DNA of 64,000 nucleotides, taken from NCBI RefSeq assembly GCF_000735355.1, contig NZ_JMPI01000073.1:32911-96910 (forward strand), in the 5' to 3' direction. The notes beneath the pieces were generated by a model. The model made no database searches. It was given only the letters and a program-made list of their open reading frames with translations, and was not told where the DNA came from. Position 1 is the stretch's first letter, and each line of letters opens with the position of its first letter. Of this stretch, positions 1 through 13,818 are shown piece after piece. The DNA is from Buttiauxella agrestis ATCC 33320 (lineage in GTDB: Bacteria; Pseudomonadota; Gammaproteobacteria; Enterobacterales; Enterobacteriaceae). The translations under genes were made by a program, and so were the position numbers.

Positions 1-442
1 TTTTATCCATGTTTTCTGGCTCGCTGAATACCAGCGGGATATTGGCGACAAAGGATTCATGAACGGTGTAGTAGCTGATATCGCGGTTCGCGGTGTACAG
101 CGTGTGTCTGTCCAACGCGTGGAAGTGGGAACCGACTTCGCGGGAAAGCTGTTCCAGGTAGCGATAGTCGTCATAACTCAGCGCGGTTTGCGCCACGGTG
201 CTGCCATCGTTGGCCTTCTGAACTAATGCACCGTTATAGGTAATGCAGTAGTCATTCGGTTTATCCATATGCAGCTCTTTGAGATAGCTCTCAACACCTG
301 CAAAAGGACGTCCGGTACACAAAACAACGTTGACGCCGCGTTCGCGCGCGCTGGCGATGGCTGCTTTAACGGCTGGAGAAATGGTGTGGTCTGGCAGCAA
401 CAGTGTGCCGTCCATATCAATAGCAATGAGTTTTATAGGCAT
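1..442 (-). CDS. yidA: Sugar-phosphate phosphatase YidA, N-terminal part (cut by window edge)
   Basis: HAD-superfamily phosphatase of the Cof/YidA subfamily, which removes phosphate from small sugar phosphates in the cytosol. The 147 residues present start MPIKLIAIDMDGTLL, carrying the HAD motif I DxDGT with the nucleophilic Asp, followed by the CTGRP motif II region near residue 46 and the start of the C2-type cap. The rest (E. coli YidA is about 270 residues) lies before base 1. The gene follows yidB on the same strand, beyond an ERIC repeat and a terminator, so it probably has its own promoter. Identification rests on close similarity to E. coli YidA and on its place next to yidB-gyrB. Confidence 0.95.
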   Translation of the reverse strand, partial: MPIKLIAIDMDGTLLLPDHTISPAVKAAIASARERGVNVVLCTGRPFAGVESYLKELHMDKPNDYCITYNGALVQKANDGSTVAQTALSYDDYRYLEQLSREVGSHFHALDRHTLYTANRDISYYTVHESFVANIPLVFSEPENMDK

Positions 443-534
443 AGGATTTTCTGAGGTAATGAGTTTATCTCATGCTAACGCGATTAAGCCTGCAAAAATA
501 GCGCTACGTTACGGGTGAAAAAGGTCCGTTTTTT

Positions 535-568
535 GGATGAAAAAAACGCCACCCGTAAAGAGTGGCGT
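535..568 (-). terminator. Rho-independent terminator downstream of yidB
   Basis: On the minus strand an ACGCCAC / GTGGCGT stem with a short loop is followed by a run of T. It lies between the ERIC element and yidA and would end transcription coming from yidB. Confidence 0.8.
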
Positions 569-569
569 A

Positions 570-694
<125 letters not shown>

Positions 695-696
<2 letters not shown>

Positions 697-1084
697 AGCT
701 AAAGAATTTATCCTTCAGCATATGGAATCCTTTGGTCAGCAAATCTTCATCGTGAGCCACTTCACCTGCTGGCGATAAAGTATCGACAATTTTCGGGAAC
801 TGCTCTGCCAGCAGCTGAGATGCGCTTCCCACATCAATCCCGAGTTTTTCAGCCAGGCCGCTAATTGCAGGCGTGCCCAATACATCTTGTATTTGCTCCG
901 GGCTAACGCTTTGATTATGTGCGCCACTCAGCCATGAAGTAACCACATCTGAAAAACCTTTTTCGCGAAACCGCTCCAGAATTGCCTGAATGCCGCCTTG
1001 TTCATTTATCCATGTAAGGATGACTTTGAATTTACCTGCATCGCCACCCCCCATCATGCCAGTAACTTGATCGAATAAACCCAT
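695..1084 (-). CDS. yidB: YidB family protein (DUF937)
   Basis: A 129-residue protein of the YidB/DUF937 family whose biochemical role is not established. It begins MGLFDQVTGMMGGGDAGK and keeps the family pattern: a helical core with GGIQ, a SWLSG...NQSVSPEQI segment, then LAEKLGIDVGSASQLLAEQFPKIVDTLSP. The in-frame ATG 18 bases further upstream is rejected because AGAGGA sits at a good distance before MGLF and because the E. coli protein starts there. It lies downstream of gyrB on the same strand. The stop codon overlaps an ERIC element. Confidence 0.9.
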
Positions 1085-1177
1085 GACCGTGTCCTCTTGC
1101 ATTCACGAAGTGTGTACTTGAAGTGTAGTCACTCAGGGGGATTAACACGGGAAAATAGAGGCAAGGTGAGGGAAATG

Positions 1178-1201
1178 GTTGGTGGACAGAAGCCCACCAA
1201 C
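1178..1201 (-). other. Stem-loop just downstream of gyrB
   Basis: Inverted repeat GTTGGTGG / CCACCAAC with an 8-base loop directly after the gyrB stop on the transcribed strand. No T run follows, so it is more likely an RNA-stabilising hairpin or a weak pause site than a full intrinsic terminator. Confidence 0.5.
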
Positions 1202-1210
1202 AGGTACAGA

Positions 1211-4727
<3,517 letters not shown>

Positions 4728-5828
4728 CTACAGTCTCATTGGCATGACGACATAGGCCGCAGCCTGAGAAGCTGCATCTTCAATTTGCACGCTGGAAACA
4801 GAGTCAGTCAGCAAAATGCGTACGTTCTCGCACTTCAGTGCGTTTAGTACATCAAGCACGTAACTGACGTTAAAGCCGATTTCCATATCTGTGCCGTCAT
4901 AAGTGACGTCCAGAATTTCTTCGGCTTCTTCCTGCTCCGGGTTGTTAGCGGTGATTTTCAACTGATTGGCAATCACTTGCAGACGAACGCCACGGAACTT
5001 CTCATTCGACAAAATCGCCGCACGTGAAAATGCTTGTTTCAGCAAATCACAGCTGGCATCGAGATGTTTATCCGGGTTCTTCGGCAATACGCGGCGATAA
5101 TCTGGGAAACGGCCATCAACCAGCTTAGAAGTGAAGATAAAGTCGCCGACGTGAGCACGAATGTTGTTGCTACCAATTTGAATGCGCAGCGGTGAATCAC
5201 CGCCGTCGAGCATACGCATCAGCTCAATCACGCCTTTACGCGGCACGATCACCGAATGGTTAGGCAGAGACTGACCGACCGGCATTGAACACACAGCCAG
5301 GCGGTGACCATCGGTCGCCACGGTGCGTAACTCTTCGCCTTCGGTTTCAAACAACATGCCGTTCAAATAGTAACGAACGTCCTGATGCGCCATAGAAAAC
5401 TGCGTGGCTTCAATCAGGCGTTTCATGGTCGCTTGCGGGAGCGTGAATTCTACTTCGCTCTGCCAGTCGTCCAGGTTCGGGAAATCCGCCGCAGGCAGCG
5501 TTGAAAGCGAGAAACGGCTACGCCCGGAGCGCACCAACATGCGGTCGCCCTCAAGCTGAACAGCGATTTCTGCACCTTCCGGCAAACCACGACAGATATC
5601 GAAAAATTTACGCGCAGGAACGGTTGTAGCACCCGGCTCATGCGGTTGCACCAATGCGACACGCGCGACCATCTCCATTTCCAGGTCAGTGCCTGTTAAT
5701 GAAAGAGTCCCTTCCGCGACTTGCAACAGCAGGTTGCCGAGAATCGGTAACGTCGGACGGCCACCTAAGGGGCCACTCACCTGTTGCAGCGGTTTTAATA
5801 AAGTTTCACGTTCAACGGTAAATTTCAT
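4728..5828 (-). CDS. dnaN: DNA polymerase III beta subunit (sliding clamp)
   Basis: Ring-shaped processivity clamp that tethers DNA polymerase III and binds many repair factors and Hda. The 366 residues match the family length, with three similar clamp folds, and the C-terminal YVVMPMRL forming part of the hydrophobic partner-binding pocket is present. It lies 4 bases after dnaA and directly before recF, and is expected to be co-transcribed with both. Confidence 0.99.
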   Translation of the reverse strand: MKFTVERETLLKPLQQVSGPLGGRPTLPILGNLLLQVAEGTLSLTGTDLEMEMVARVALVQPHEPGATTVPARKFFDICRGLPEGAEIAVQLEGDRMLVRSGRSRFSLSTLPAADFPNLDDWQSEVEFTLPQATMKRLIEATQFSMAHQDVRYYLNGMLFETEGEELRTVATDGHRLAVCSMPVGQSLPNHSVIVPRKGVIELMRMLDGGDSPLRIQIGSNNIRAHVGDFIFTSKLVDGRFPDYRRVLPKNPDKHLDASCDLLKQAFSRAAILSNEKFRGVRLQVIANQLKITANNPEQEEAEEILDVTYDGTDMEIGFNVSYVLDVLNALKCENVRILLTDSVSSVQIEDAASQAAAYVVMPMRL

Positions 5829-5832
5829 AGCG

Positions 5833-7221
5833 TCACGAAGATAATGTTCTGATTAAGTTGGAGAAATCTTCTTTGATGTCGTGGCTTTCTTCACGCAACT
5901 GCTCAATCTTACGGCAGGCGTGCAGAACCGTAGTATGGTCGCGGCCACCAAAGGCATCGCCGATTTCTGGCAAGCTATGGTTAGTCAGTTCCTTCGCCAG
6001 CGCCATCGCCATTTGACGTGGACGGGCAACCGAGCGAGAACGACGCTTGGACAACAGGTCAGCAATCTTTATTTTATAGTACTCGGCCACCGTCTTTTGG
6101 ATATTGTCGATGGTAACGAGTTTTTCTTGCAGCGCCAGCAAGTCACGCAGCGCTTCACGCACGAAGTCGATGGTTATCGCCCGGCCAGTAAAGTTGGCAT
6201 TGGCGATAACACGGTTCAGTGCTCCTTCAAGCTCACGCACGTTAGAACGTAAACGCTTGGCAATAAAGAAAGCCACTTCACCCGGCAGACGAATGTCATT
6301 CTCGTCAGCTTTTTTCATCAGGATCGCAACGCGAGTTTCCAGTTCCGGCGGTTCAATCGCTACCGTCAGTCCCCAACCGAAACGAGATTTCAGACGATCT
6401 TCAACACCGTTGATCTCTTTTGGATAACGATCCGAAGTCAGAATGATCTGTTGATTACCTTCAAGCAGGGCGTTGAAGGTGTGGAAGAATTCTTCTTGTG
6501 AGCGCTCTTTATTAGCAAAGAATTGAATGTCATCAATCAGCAGCGCATCAACAGAACGGTAGTAACGTTTGAACTCTTCAATAGCGTTGTTTTGCAGTGC
6601 TTTTACCATGTCCTGAACGAAACGCTCAGAGTGCATGTACACCACTTTTGCATTCGGTTTGCGAGCAATAATACCGTTGCCAACAGCATGCAAAAGGTGC
6701 GTTTTACCTAAACCCGTGCCGCCATAAAGGAATAGAGGGTTATATGCGCCGCCTGGGTTATCAGCCACCTGACGTGCCGCCGCGCGAGCCAATTGGTTCG
6801 ACTTACCTTCAACGAAGTTATCAAAGGTATGTTTCACGTTGACGTTAGAACGATAAGAGTGTTCAGCCGGAGCAGGGAGGTTATCCCAGCTTGGGCGAAT
6901 TTGATTCGTTGGACGTGCAATGTGCACATGCGCCGGAGCAGTAGTAACAGTCTGCTGATTCAGCGTTTGACTGACCGGTTTGCTACCAACTTCAAAACGC
7001 AGGACAGGGGCATCATTACCGCAAAAATCATTGAGCAAGCCATTGATGTTATTGAGGTACTTGTCTCTCACCCAATCGAGTACAAAACGGTTTGGCGCAT
7101 ACAGGGCCAGCGTGTTATCGCTCAGTTCCGCCTGTAGGGGGCGTATCCACATACTGAATTCTGTGGCTGGTAACTCATCCTGCAATCGGGCAAGACACTG
7201 CTGCCAAAGCGAAAGTGACAC
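5833..7221 (-). CDS. dnaA: Chromosomal replication initiator DnaA
   Basis: Initiator that binds DnaA boxes in oriC and melts the origin; it also represses its own promoter. The GTG at 7221 (product [17 protein letters not shown]) is chosen because GGAG lies 7-8 bases before it and because E. coli uses the same GTG; a GTG four codons upstream is rejected. The 462-residue product is slightly shorter than the 467 of E. coli, the loss being in the poorly conserved linker domain II (about residues 90-125). The AAA+ domain has GGTGLGKTH and LLIDDIQFF, and the C-terminal signature [15 protein letters not shown] is intact. Confidence 0.99.
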   Translation of the reverse strand: MSLSLWQQCLARLQDELPATEFSMWIRPLQAELSDNTLALYAPNRFVLDWVRDKYLNNINGLLNDFCGNDAPVLRFEVGSKPVSQTLNQQTVTTAPAHVHIARPTNQIRPSWDNLPAPAEHSYRSNVNVKHTFDNFVEGKSNQLARAAARQVADNPGGAYNPLFLYGGTGLGKTHLLHAVGNGIIARKPNAKVVYMHSERFVQDMVKALQNNAIEEFKRYYRSVDALLIDDIQFFANKERSQEEFFHTFNALLEGNQQIILTSDRYPKEINGVEDRLKSRFGWGLTVAIEPPELETRVAILMKKADENDIRLPGEVAFFIAKRLRSNVRELEGALNRVIANANFTGRAITIDFVREALRDLLALQEKLVTIDNIQKTVAEYYKIKIADLLSKRRSRSVARPRQMAMALAKELTNHSLPEIGDAFGGRDHTTVLHACRKIEQLREESHDIKEDFSNLIRTLSS

Positions 7222-7448
7222 GGCGGACTCCACTCGAACAAAGTCGATAAAATGACGAAGACTGAAAGTTTATATTCATGATTGTTGACACACGCCGACT
7301 CTTCCTCAACGGAACCCCGGTACGGGAAGCGTGCGAACCGCTATCTGCGGTTTACCCCAGGGTGAACGCTAAAGGATCACGATCGGGACCGCGGATCATA
7401 GCCTAAAGTGCGCCAGAGATCTTCTGTTTCTCACAGTTTCTTCCCGAT

Positions 7449-7457
7449 TTATCCACA
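7449..7457 (+). promoter_or_regulatory. Consensus DnaA box in the dnaA promoter region
   Basis: Perfect TTATCCACA. Upstream of dnaA in E. coli a box of this sequence mediates autorepression by DnaA; position and sequence here suggest the same. Confidence 0.85.
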
Positions 7458-7588
7458 GGGTTGTTTTGTGGAGTGTAAGTGTAAACGATCCTGCTAAACG
7501 CGTAGCGCATAACATTCCTATATTGGAAAATTTAATGACTCGCGCACAAAATCAGCTTATCTGATCTAAGGAAGATCCCAGTCGATCC

Positions 7589-7616
7589 TTGCGCTTTAAT
7601 GGGGACGCCGTATAAT
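7589..7616 (+). promoter_or_regulatory. rpmH promoter
   Basis: TTGCGC (-35) and TATAAT (-10) separated by 16 bases, about 230 bases before rpmH. The same arrangement is known upstream of E. coli rpmH. Confidence 0.8.
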
Positions 7617-7836
7617 TCCCCACCCGTCGCGTGTCACCACGGCTTTATTTTGGTCAGATCCTGGTCGTTTCAGGGGTCAAAAAGCGAATTAAGGCACGGG
7701 AAATAAGGAAAGAGAATTGACTCCGGAGTGTACAATTATTACAATCCGGCCTCTTTAATCAGCCACACTGAGGCGTAAGTCATTTGCAGTTTCTGCAAGG
7801 CTCTTCGCTAACCCAGTGAAATTTATCCAAGTTTAG

Positions 7837-7989
<153 letters not shown>

Positions 7990-8006
7990 TAAAAGCTAAC
8001 CCCTGA

Positions 8007-8366
8007 GTGGTTAAGCTCGCATTTCCCAGGGAGTTACGCTTGTTAACTCCCACTCATTTCACTTTCGTCTTCCAGCAGCCTCAACGGGCTGGCACGCCGC
8101 AAATCACCATCCTCGGCCGCCTAAATTCGCTGGGGCATCCCCGCATCGGTCTTACAGTCGCTAAGAAAAACGTTAAACGTGCACACGAACGCAATCGGAT
8201 TAAACGTCTGACGCGTGAGAGTTTCCGTTTGCGTCAGCACGAACTCCCGCCAATGGATTTCGTGGTAGTGGCTAAGAAAGGGGTTGCAGACCTGGATAAC
8301 CGGGCTTTATCGGAAGCATTGGAAAAGTTATGGCGCCGTCACTGTCGCCTGTCTCCCGGCTCCTGA
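8007..8366 (+). CDS. rnpA: Ribonuclease P protein component
   Basis: Basic protein cofactor of RNase P, which binds the M1 RNA and assists 5' maturation of tRNA precursors. It is 119 residues long, as in E. coli, with the RNR signature in [19 protein letters not shown]. Translation starts at a GTG (GTG GTT AAG CTC), as in E. coli, 17 bases after rpmH. The 3' end overlaps yidD by 37 bases in another frame, which suggests coupled translation. Confidence 0.98.
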   Translation: MVKLAFPRELRLLTPTHFTFVFQQPQRAGTPQITILGRLNSLGHPRIGLTVAKKNVKRAHERNRIKRLTRESFRLRQHELPPMDFVVVAKKGVADLDNRALSEALEKLWRRHCRLSPGS

Positions 8367-8587
8367 TAGGCCTGATTAGGGTCTATCAGCGCCTGATAAG
8401 TCCGCTTCTCGGGCCGCATTGTCGTTTTACTCCAACCTGTTCTCACTACGGAATTGAGGCATTGCGCAGGTTTGGGGTATTAAAAGGCAGTTGGTTGACA
8501 GTGAAACGCGTATTAAAATGCCACCCTTTGAACCCCGGTGGAGACGATCCCGTCCCACCTGGACCTTTTGATACCAGAGAACACTAA
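8330..8587 (+). CDS. yidD: Membrane protein insertion efficiency factor YidD
   Basis: Small membrane-associated protein (85 residues, same as E. coli) thought to help YidC-dependent membrane protein insertion. It shows the conserved [22 protein letters not shown] segment with three cysteines and the C-terminal [14 protein letters not shown]. It starts inside rnpA and ends 2 bases before yidC, a layout conserved in the family. Confidence 0.97.
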   Translation: MAPSLSPVSRLLIGLIRVYQRLISPLLGPHCRFTPTCSHYGIEALRRFGVLKGSWLTVKRVLKCHPLNPGGDDPVPPGPFDTREH

Positions 8588-8589
8588 CG

Positions 8590-10236
8590 ATGGATTCGCA
8601 ACGCAATCTCTTTCTCATCGCTTTGTTGTTCGTGTCTTTCATGATCTGGCAAGCCTGGGAGCAGGACCACGCTCCTAAACCTCAGGTACAGCAGACCACG
8701 CAGACTACGACCACCGCAGCAGGTAACGCCGCAAGCCAGGGTGTGCCGACCAGTGGCCAGGGGAAAATCATCACGGTTAAGACTGACGTCCTTGAGCTTT
8801 CCATCAACACCCGTGGTGGTGATGTTGAGCAGGCACAGTTACTGACCTACCCGAAAGAGCTCAAATCCAATGAGCCGTTCCAGTTACTGGAAACCACGCC
8901 AGAGTTTATCTACCAGGCACAAAGCGGCCTGACTGGTCGTGACGGCCCGGATAACCCGGCTAATGGCGATCGTCCTCTGTATAACGTTGAAAGCGACAGC
9001 TTCGTCTTGCCGGAAGGCCAGAACGAGTTGGTGATTCCAATGACTTATACCGATGCGGCTGGCAACACCTTTACTAAGTCCTTCACTCTGAAACGCGGCG
9101 AGTTCGCGGTAAGCGTGGATTACAACGTGAAGAACGCCGGTGAGAAACCGCTGGAACTGGCTACTTTTGGTCAGCTGAAGCAGTCCATCAATTTGCCGTC
9201 CCACCGCGATACCGGAAGCAGCAACTTTGCGTTGCATACTTTCCGCGGTGCAGCGTACTCAACTCCAGATGCGAAATACGAAAAATATAAATTCGATAAA
9301 ATCGCAGACGGTGAAAACCTGAACGTTAACGCCAGCAATGGTTGGGTAGCGATGTTGCAGCAGTACTTCGCAACTGCGTGGGTTCCACGTAATCAGGGTA
9401 CAAACAACTTCTATACCACCAAACTGAGCAATGATGTGGCGGCGATTGGTTATAAATCTGCTCCGCAACTGGTTCAGCCAGGCCAAACAGCTCAACTGGG
9501 CAGCACCCTGTGGGTTGGCCCGGAAATTCAGGACAAAATGGCAGCCGTTGCGCCACACCTTGACCTGACCGTGGATTATGGTTGGTTGTGGTTTATTTCT
9601 CAGCCGCTGTTCAAATTGTTGAAATTCCTGCACAGCTTCATCGGTAACTGGGGCTTCTCCATTATCGTAATCACCTTTATCGTTCGTGGCATCATGTACC
9701 CGCTGACTAAAGCGCAGTACACCTCCATGGCGAAAATGCGTATGTTGCAGCCTAAACTGGCAGCCATGCGTGAACGTATTGGTGACGATAAACAGCGTCA
9801 GAGCCAGGAAATGATGGCCCTGTATAAAGCTGAGAAGGTCAACCCGTTGGGTGGCTGTCTGCCTCTGGTTATCCAGATGCCAATCTTCCTGGCGTTGTAC
9901 TACATGCTGATGGGTTCTGTGGAACTGCGCCATGCGCCGTTCGCACTGTGGATTCATGACTTGTCTGCACAAGACCCGTACTACATCCTGCCGATCCTGA
10001 TGGGCTTGACGATGTTCTTCATTCAGAAGATGTCGCCGACCACCGTGACCGACCCGATGCAGCAGAAGATCATGACCTTTATGCCGGTCATCTTCACGGT
10101 GTTCTTCCTGTGGTTCCCGTCAGGCCTGGTACTGTACTATATCGTCAGTAACACAGTGACCATCATCCAGCAGCAGCTGATTTATCGCGGTCTTGAAAAG
10201 CGTGGCTTACACAGCCGCGATAAGAAAAAGACCTGA
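8590..10236 (+). CDS. yidC: Membrane protein insertase YidC
   Basis: Inner-membrane insertase acting alone or with SecYEG, for example on ATP synthase subunits a and c, which are encoded later in this window. The 548 residues equal the E. coli length. An N-terminal membrane segment (about residues 6-22, [17 protein letters not shown]) is followed by a large periplasmic domain (about 25-340), then five C-terminal membrane segments starting near 345. The hydrophilic-groove Arg is in [12 protein letters not shown]. The C-terminus is basic (LHSRDKKKT). Confidence 0.99.
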   Translation: MDSQRNLFLIALLFVSFMIWQAWEQDHAPKPQVQQTTQTTTTAAGNAASQGVPTSGQGKIITVKTDVLELSINTRGGDVEQAQLLTYPKELKSNEPFQLLETTPEFIYQAQSGLTGRDGPDNPANGDRPLYNVESDSFVLPEGQNELVIPMTYTDAAGNTFTKSFTLKRGEFAVSVDYNVKNAGEKPLELATFGQLKQSINLPSHRDTGSSNFALHTFRGAAYSTPDAKYEKYKFDKIADGENLNVNASNGWVAMLQQYFATAWVPRNQGTNNFYTTKLSNDVAAIGYKSAPQLVQPGQTAQLGSTLWVGPEIQDKMAAVAPHLDLTVDYGWLWFISQPLFKLLKFLHSFIGNWGFSIIVITFIVRGIMYPLTKAQYTSMAKMRMLQPKLAAMRERIGDDKQRQSQEMMALYKAEKVNPLGGCLPLVIQMPIFLALYYMLMGSVELRHAPFALWIHDLSAQDPYYILPILMGLTMFFIQKMSPTTVTDPMQQKIMTFMPVIFTVFFLWFPSGLVLYYIVSNTVTIIQQQLIYRGLEKRGLHSRDKKKT

Positions 10237-10258
10237 TAGCGATTGAGCTAGTTGTAAC

Positions 10259-10288
10259 GAAAGGCGGTCATTTGACCGCCTTTTTTAT
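10259..10288 (+). terminator. Rho-independent terminator after yidC
   Basis: AAAGGCGGTCA / TGACCGCCTTT stem with a small loop, followed by a run of six T. Confidence 0.9.
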
Positions 10289-10292
10289 TTCG

Positions 10293-10320
10293 TAGAGTGG
10301 ATAAGCGAAGCGCCATCCAC
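10293..10320. repeat. REP-like palindromic element
   Basis: Imperfect palindrome with GTGGATAAGCGAAGCG on one side and CCATCCAC on the other, a variant of the enterobacterial REP sequence, lying between the yidC terminator and mnmE. Confidence 0.6.
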
Positions 10321-10343
10321 CAATCAAAAACGAAGGGACAGTA

Positions 10344-11708
10344 ATGAGCCATAACGAGACAATCGTTGCCCAGGCGACACCGCCGGGACGTGGTGGGGTC
10401 GGTATCCTGCGCGTCTCAGGCCGTCAAGCGAGTGAAGTCGCACAAGCGATTCTGGGCAAACTCCCTAAGCCACGCTACGCCGATTATCTGCCATTTCGTG
10501 ATACGGATGGCAGCGTTCTGGATCAAGGCATCGCACTGTGGTTCCCAGGCCCAAATTCCTTCACCGGTGAAGACGTGCTGGAACTTCAGGGTCACGGCGG
10601 CCCGGTTATCCTCGATCTGCTGTTAAAACGTATTCTGGCGCTTCCAGGGCTGCGAATCGCAAGGCCGGGTGAGTTCTCCGAGCGGGCGTTCCTGAATGAC
10701 AAACTGGATTTGGCACAGGCCGAGGCGATTGCCGACCTGATTGATGCCAGCTCAGAACAAGCGGCGCGTTCAGCGTTAAATTCGTTACAGGGTGCATTCT
10801 CGGCAAAAGTAAACCATCTGGTTGAAGCGCTGACTCATCTGCGAATTTACGTTGAAGCGGCGATTGATTTCCCGGATGAAGAAATTGATTTCCTTTCTGA
10901 CGGCAAAATTGAAGCACAACTGAATCAAGTTATTGGCGATCTGGACGCGGTTCGCGCCGAAGCACGCCAGGGCAGTTTGCTGCGAGAAGGCATGAAAGTC
11001 GTGATTGCCGGACGTCCTAACGCCGGAAAATCAAGTCTGCTGAACGCTCTGGCCGGGCGTGAAGCCGCGATTGTGACGGATATTGCCGGAACCACTCGTG
11101 ACGTATTGCGCGAACATATCCACATCGACGGCATGCCGCTGCATATCATCGATACCGCAGGTCTTCGTGAAGCCAGCGACGAAGTTGAGCGTATCGGCAT
11201 CGAACGTGCGTGGAATGAGATTGAACAAGCGGACCGCGTGCTGTTTATGGTTGACGGAACCACAACCGACGCGACCGACCCGGCAGATATTTGGCCAGAC
11301 TTTATTGCACGCTTACCGGCCCGTTTGCCGATTACCGTGGTGCGCAACAAAGCGGACGTAACAGGTGAAACGCTGGGCCTGAGCGATGTGAATGGTCACT
11401 CACTTGTACGCCTGTCTGCGCGTACCGGTGAAGGTGTAGATGTGCTGCGCGATCATCTAAAACAGAGCATGGGCTTTGAAACCAATATGGAAGGCGGCTT
11501 CCTGGCGCGTCGTCGCCACTTGCAAGCGCTGGAACAGGCGGCAGACCATCTGCAACAAGGCAAAGCGCAGCTGCTGGGTGCGTGGGCCGGGGAATTGCTG
11601 GCTGAAGAATTACGTCTTTCTCAGCAAAGCCTGAGTGAAATCACCGGCGAATTTACCTCGGATGATTTGCTCGGACGCATTTTCTCAAGCTTCTGTATCG
11701 GCAAGTAA
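10344..11708 (+). CDS. mnmE: tRNA uridine-5-carboxymethylaminomethyl modification GTPase MnmE
   Basis: K+-activated GTPase which, with MnmG (encoded at 46255-48144), modifies U34 of several tRNAs. The 454-residue length equals E. coli MnmE. The N-terminal formyl-THF-binding domain begins [20 protein letters not shown]. The inserted G domain has GRPNAGKSS (near residue 223), [13 protein letters not shown] and the NKAD specificity motif. The C-terminal CIGK with the conserved Cys is intact. AAGGGA precedes the ATG. A strong terminator follows. Confidence 0.99.
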   Translation: MSHNETIVAQATPPGRGGVGILRVSGRQASEVAQAILGKLPKPRYADYLPFRDTDGSVLDQGIALWFPGPNSFTGEDVLELQGHGGPVILDLLLKRILALPGLRIARPGEFSERAFLNDKLDLAQAEAIADLIDASSEQAARSALNSLQGAFSAKVNHLVEALTHLRIYVEAAIDFPDEEIDFLSDGKIEAQLNQVIGDLDAVRAEARQGSLLREGMKVVIAGRPNAGKSSLLNALAGREAAIVTDIAGTTRDVLREHIHIDGMPLHIIDTAGLREASDEVERIGIERAWNEIEQADRVLFMVDGTTTDATDPADIWPDFIARLPARLPITVVRNKADVTGETLGLSDVNGHSLVRLSARTGEGVDVLRDHLKQSMGFETNMEGGFLARRRHLQALEQAADHLQQGKAQLLGAWAGELLAEELRLSQQSLSEITGEFTSDDLLGRIFSSFCIGK

Positions 11709-11740
11709 GCTAAAAGCTGATTAGTACGTGAACGTTCACT

Positions 11741-11775
11741 AACCCGTATTAACGACATGTTAATACGGGTTTTTA
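11741..11775 (+). terminator. Rho-independent terminator after mnmE
   Basis: A 13-bp stem AACCCGTATTAAC / GTTAATACGGGTT with a 5-base loop followed by TTTT. It overlaps the last codons of the convergent LysR gene. Confidence 0.9.
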
Positions 11776-12686
11776 TTATCTATTCTTGCCGTACCGCTCG
11801 TGATTTCTACCTGCAACCAGGTTTCAAAAGCCTCTAATGCCTGATCGTTGATTCCCGAAACGGTTGGCTTCACAAGACAAAACTTTTTGCTCAGGCTTTC
11901 TGATTCCGGCCAGGGCGCCACCAGCAAACCATCCTGAAGCTCTTTTTCAACGTACATCCGTGGCACCAGCGCAACACCCTGTCCCGTGATTGCAGCAGCG
12001 ATAGCCATTTCATGCAGGTCGTAGCGGTCGCCTTGAGAAGGGTTATCAAGAACAATTCCATTTTGCCGGGCATAGTGATGCCATGCTTCCGGATTCTGCC
12101 GCCGATGGATACGCGGCAGCCCGTTCAGTTGTTGCGCTATATCTTCGTTTGTCAGCAATGTCGGATGGCACACCGGTATCAAACGCTCCTCAAGCAGAAA
12201 ACTGACGTTCATGCCCGCCCATCCAGGATGTTCAAAATGAATGGCGGCATCAAAACCACTTCCAGCAAGAATAAACGGGTCGCTTCGGGCGGCAATATTC
12301 AGTGTGATATCCGGATGCAAGGATCTGAAACCATTCAAACGAGGAATAAGCCAGCGGCTTGAAAAAGTGGGGAGAACGGCAAGTTCCAGGCTTTGCCCTC
12401 CTTCGTGAATACCGCAAATGTACTGGGTATCTCTTTCCAGTCGTTCAAGCATTTCGCGAACATGATGTGAATAGCGAACCCCCACAGGATTAAGTTTTAC
12501 CCGGTTCCCTACGCGGTCAAAGAGTTTACAGCTGAGTAGCGATTCAAGGCGCGCTATCTGGCGACTGATAGCGCCTTCCGTTAGCGACAACTCCTCGGCT
12601 GCCCTGGCAAAATTACCGTGTCTTGCCGCTGACTCGAAAGCCAGCAATGAAGCGCTGCTGGGAAGCTTTCTGCGCATTAGAGCCAT
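11760..12686 (-). CDS. LysR-family transcriptional regulator (GcvA-like)
   Basis: A 308-residue LysR-type regulator. The N-terminal winged helix (about residues 9-68, SSASLLAFESAARHGNFARAA with the recognition segment LTEGAISRQIARLE) is followed by a periplasmic-binding-protein-like effector domain (ELAVLPTFSSRWLIPRL onward), closest in pattern to the GcvA/AmpR group. It is divergent from the metallo-beta-lactamase-fold gene at 12828, so it probably controls that gene and itself. The start may be ATG at 12686 or the ATG three codons later. The inducer cannot be deduced. The 3' end lies within the mnmE terminator. Confidence 0.9.
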   Translation of the reverse strand: MALMRRKLPSSASLLAFESAARHGNFARAAEELSLTEGAISRQIARLESLLSCKLFDRVGNRVKLNPVGVRYSHHVREMLERLERDTQYICGIHEGGQSLELAVLPTFSSRWLIPRLNGFRSLHPDITLNIAARSDPFILAGSGFDAAIHFEHPGWAGMNVSFLLEERLIPVCHPTLLTNEDIAQQLNGLPRIHRRQNPEAWHHYARQNGIVLDNPSQGDRYDLHEMAIAAAITGQGVALVPRMYVEKELQDGLLVAPWPESESLSKKFCLVKPTVSGINDQALEAFETWLQVEITSGTARIDNKNPY

Positions 12687-12827
12687 CCTATTCGTGCAGG
12701 TTCAGTGACAAAATGTCATTGATGGGTGAAATAGTATCGTTATAAGAGCCTGATTTAAGCCTTTAAGATGACGGAAAGTCATCGCGCAAGTCTAGTGTTT
12801 CCCGTCATTCATCTTGAGGTAACCGTC

Positions 12828-13685
12828 ATGAACCAGCCCACTTTTTTCTCCCGTCAGATTGGTGACTTTCTGGTTACCGCCGTCAGTGACGGAAATATGG
12901 CAGCCAGTCTGGATTTGCTATCAGGTATTGGAAAACCGGCGGCAGAGGCAATTCAGCATAGCGCGGGTGTTGATGAACCCGGCATTATCCACATCAATTG
13001 CTACCTGATACGTGGCCGTGGGCGCACTATGCTGGTTGATAGCGGTACGGGAGGGTTGAACAACGCGGGAGGTAGGCTCAGCCAAAACCTGCGTGCCGCC
13101 GGAGTTTCTCCTGACGACATCGACACACTCTTAATAACGCATTGCCACCCCGACCATATCGGCGGCTTGCTCGATGACCAGGGGCTTGTGGTATATAAAA
13201 ATGCGCGACTCTATCTACATGCTCTTGAAGCTGAATACTGGCGAGACGATCATCATTTCAACGAAGCCAGCGAGCGAGGACAGCGTAATTTTTTGCTCGC
13301 CCGCCGCGTACTTGATGCCTATGCATCCAGGCTGCACATTATTTCCGAAGATGAGATAACAGAAGGCATTCGCCCGGTTTGGCTCCCTGGCCATACGCCG
13401 GGCCACACGGGTTTTCAGATTGATTCAACGGAAACGAGTTTGCTTATCTGGGGCGATGTGGTTCATTTTCCCCATATACAGTCAGCTCACCCGGCAGTTT
13501 CCATTATGTTTGATTGCAACTCTGCTCAGGCTGAACAAACCCGCGCAGAAATTCTGCGACACGTCGCCCGAGAAAACCTGCTCGTCGCGGGAATGCATTT
13601 TGGAACACAAGGATTTGCCTATATCCATCCCTCTGAGTCGGGCTACAGCATCAAATACACGCAGGCTGGGCTGGCGGATGATTAA
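12828..13685 (+). CDS. Metallo-beta-lactamase-fold hydrolase
   Basis: A 285-residue cytosolic hydrolase of the MBL superfamily. The signature THCHPDH (His105, His107, Asp109, His110) and the downstream ligands His189/His193 in LPGHTPGHTGF, Asp210 in WGDVVH and His257 in GMHFGT are all present, so a two-metal active site is expected. The substrate is unknown; quorum lactones, glyoxalase-like thioesters and other esters are hydrolysed by relatives. The start is set at MNQPTFF because GAGG precedes that ATG at normal spacing; the in-frame ATG 60 bases earlier lacks this. The divergent LysR gene is its likely regulator. Confidence 0.88.
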   Translation: MNQPTFFSRQIGDFLVTAVSDGNMAASLDLLSGIGKPAAEAIQHSAGVDEPGIIHINCYLIRGRGRTMLVDSGTGGLNNAGGRLSQNLRAAGVSPDDIDTLLITHCHPDHIGGLLDDQGLVVYKNARLYLHALEAEYWRDDHHFNEASERGQRNFLLARRVLDAYASRLHIISEDEITEGIRPVWLPGHTPGHTGFQIDSTETSLLIWGDVVHFPHIQSAHPAVSIMFDCNSAQAEQTRAEILRHVARENLLVAGMHFGTQGFAYIHPSESGYSIKYTQAGLADD

Positions 13686-13818
13686 AACCCAAATATTCAT
13701 GACGTTGATCATTTGCTAAGGTTTTGATCGTTTTTTATCCATGCCGGGCCGTGCGTTTCATTACCAAAAAACCTACAATCAAAAACAGAGTAAATTGCCT
13801 GGTATCAAGGAGAGACAA

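Noticed and set aside
9259..9972. 237-codon minus-strand open frame inside yidC
   Set aside because: Antisense to yidC, composition (many Gln, His, Arg) typical of reverse-frame translation, no start signal.
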